A DNA stretch of 7,004 nt from positions 1 through 7,004 of the forward strand of contig JANNHK010000008.1 of NCBI GenBank assembly GCA_031404355.1, read 5' to 3'. Every line of letters begins with the position of its first letter. Position 1 is the stretch's first letter. The notes under the pieces were generated by a model. The model did not search any database. It was not told the DNA's origin and worked only from the letters and a program-made list of their open reading frames with translations. Source of the stretch: JANNHK01 sp031404355. GTDB taxonomy: Bacteria > Actinomycetota > Acidimicrobiia > IMCC26256 > PALSA-610. Below, piece after piece: positions 6,225 to 7,004 of this stretch. A program made the translations under genes and the position numbers.

Positions 6225-6245
6225 GTCGATTGATTTAGTCGACAA
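6215..6245 (-). promoter_or_regulatory. Candidate promoter of the rrf2 operon
   Basis: On the - strand TTGTCG (6245-6240) is followed after 19 bases by TAGAGG (6220-6215), a -10 of the kind seen in high-GC actinomycetes. The -35 box is one arm of the 23-bp dyad, which would allow autoregulation. The long spacer makes the call uncertain. Confidence 0.35.
6223..6245. promoter_or_regulatory. Candidate Rrf2 operator: 23-bp dyad between divergent genes
   Basis: Perfect 7-bp arms TTGTCGA (6223-6229) and TCGACAA (6239-6245) flank a 9-base centre that has two further pairing positions, giving a 23-bp dyad centred on 6234. Rrf2-family regulators commonly bind dyads of about this size. It is the only strong dyad in the 102-base region between the Rrf2 gene and the divergent TauE/SafE gene, and it overlaps the likely promoter elements of both. 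Binding by the encoded Rrf2 is an inference. Confidence 0.65.
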
Positions 6246-6257
6246 TCCACCTCGCCC

Positions 6258-6263
6258 GAGGAG
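6258..6263 (+). promoter_or_regulatory. Ribosome binding site of the TauE/SafE gene
   Basis: GAGGAG lies 8 bases before the ATG at 6272 and supports that start. Confidence 0.75.
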
Positions 6264-6271
6264 CCCGTCCC

Positions 6272-7004
6272 ATGCGCCGCCTGTTGTTGTTCGCCCTCGT
6301 GGGCGTGATGGCGCAGCTGGTCGACGGTGCGCTCGGCATGGCCTACGGCGTGACCGCCAGTTCGCTGCTGATCGCGGGCGGCACGACGACCGTGGTCGCG
6401 TCGGCCAGCGTGCACCTGGCCGAAGTGGCGACGACATTCGTCTCGGGCGTGTCGCACTGGCGGTTCGGCAACGTCAACTGGCGCACGGTGCGCTGGATCG
6501 CGATCCCGGGCGCGGTCGGCGCGTATGTCGGCGCGAGCGTGCTCAGCAACATCGACGGCGTCGCGGCCAAGCCGTGGATCGCCGGGCTGCTGTTGGTCCT
6601 CGGGCTGTACGTGTTCGCCCGCTTCGCGTTCAACGTGAACCGCAAGCCCCTCCCCGAGCGGCGCCTGCGCGGGCGTTTCCTGGCTCCCCTCGGCACGGTC
6701 GGCGGATTCGTCGACGCGATCGGCGGCGGCGGTTGGGGTCCGGTCACGACGCCGGCACTGCTCACCGCCGGACGGATGGAACCGCGTACCGCCGTCGGTT
6801 CCGCGTCGGCGTCGGAGTTCCTCGTCTCGGTCGCGGCCAGCATCGGATTCCTCACGAACCTCGGCGACGAAGCGATCGACACGCGCATCGTCTTCGGGCT
6901 CATGCTCGGCGGAGTCATCGTGGCACCGTTCGCGGCGTGGCTCGTCAGCCGCCTCGAAGCCGCAGTGCTCGGCACGCTCGTCGGAACACTGATCGTCGTC
7001 GTCA
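6272..7004 (+). CDS. TauE/SafE-family membrane permease (3' truncated)
   Basis: The frame is open from the ATG at 6272 to the window edge with 244 codons visible and no stop yet. The protein is strongly hydrophobic, with several membrane helices. Approximate helices are residues 4-22, 28-45, 73-92, 102-120, 136-152, 178-195, 205-225 and 230-244. It shows the internal duplication of the TauE/SafE family: QLVDGALGMAYGVTASSLLI with ASASVHLAEVATTFVSG in the first half corresponds to GFVDAIGGGGWGPVTTPALL with AVGSASASEFLVSVAAS in the second. Family members are inner-membrane permeases linked to sulfite, sulfonate, sulfoacetate or other anions, mostly as exporters. Most are about 250-300 residues, so little may be missing. 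It diverges from the Rrf2/sulfite-oxidase-like operon across a shared operator candidate, which supports a sulfur-anion role. Substrate and direction cannot be read from sequence. Confidence 0.9.
   Translation, partial: MRRLLLFALVGVMAQLVDGALGMAYGVTASSLLIAGGTTTVVASASVHLAEVATTFVSGVSHWRFGNVNWRTVRWIAIPGAVGAYVGASVLSNIDGVAAKPWIAGLLLVLGLYVFARFAFNVNRKPLPERRLRGRFLAPLGTVGGFVDAIGGGGWGPVTTPALLTAGRMEPRTAVGSASASEFLVSVAASIGFLTNLGDEAIDTRIVFGLMLGGVIVAPFAAWLVSRLEAAVLGTLVGTLIVVV

Noticed and set aside
6343..6975. A 210-codon - strand frame opposite the permease
   Set aside because: The + strand frame shows the duplicated TauE/SafE motifs and membrane helices; the - strand product is Pro/Ser/Thr-rich without a fold.
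1..7004. Search for CRISPR repeats, tRNA genes, insertion sequences, phage or toxin-antitoxin genes
   Set aside because: No direct-repeat arrays, cloverleaf-like segments, transposase motifs or small paired genes were seen. All coding space is taken by metabolic, regulatory and transport genes.

Overview
The window is very GC-rich and densely packed, with many GTG/TTG starts, overlapping genes and a possible leaderless transcript. This suggests a high-GC actinomycete. The single mitochondrial-type aconitase and the overall style would suit Acidimicrobiia or relatives, but that placement is a guess from style, not a measured match. No tRNA, rRNA, CRISPR array, insertion sequence or long repeat was seen. 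No gene-free stretch exceeds about 105 bases.

Left end (1-1256, + strand): the C-terminal part of a VOC/glyoxalase-fold metalloenzyme, cut by the window edge, is followed after a 70-base gap by a complete class I SAM-dependent methyltransferase with a good ribosome binding site. The methyltransferase runs tail to tail into the aconitase gene, and the two coding ends overlap by 26 bases, so no separate terminator fits between them.

Middle (1231-4242, - strand): a GntR/HutC-type (UTRA) regulator and a mitochondrial-type aconitase form a two-gene unit joined by an 8-base overlap. In front of the regulator lies a 39-base AT-rich island in otherwise GC-rich DNA. It holds a plausible promoter and an imperfect inverted repeat. 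The spacing suggests leaderless transcription from a GTG and autoregulation. Placing a core TCA enzyme in an operon with a UTRA effector-binding regulator is unusual.

Right part (4244-7004): a second, compact - strand operon encodes a cysteine-free Rrf2 regulator, a small cytoplasmic sulfite-oxidase-like molybdenum protein and a proline-iminopeptidase-like alpha/beta hydrolase. The first two genes share one base (TGATG), and the hydrolase starts at a TTG one base after the preceding stop. Diverging from it on the + strand is a TauE/SafE-type membrane permease that runs off the window. The shared intergenic region holds a 23-bp dyad with perfect 7-bp arms, TTGTCGA/TCGACAA, that overlaps the likely promoters of both directions. 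The simplest reading is an Rrf2-controlled sulfur-oxyanion module: sulfite or a related compound is oxidised inside the cell by the Mo protein, moved across the membrane by TauE/SafE, and sensed directly or indirectly by Rrf2. This module and the GntR-aconitase operon are the two most interesting parts of the window.
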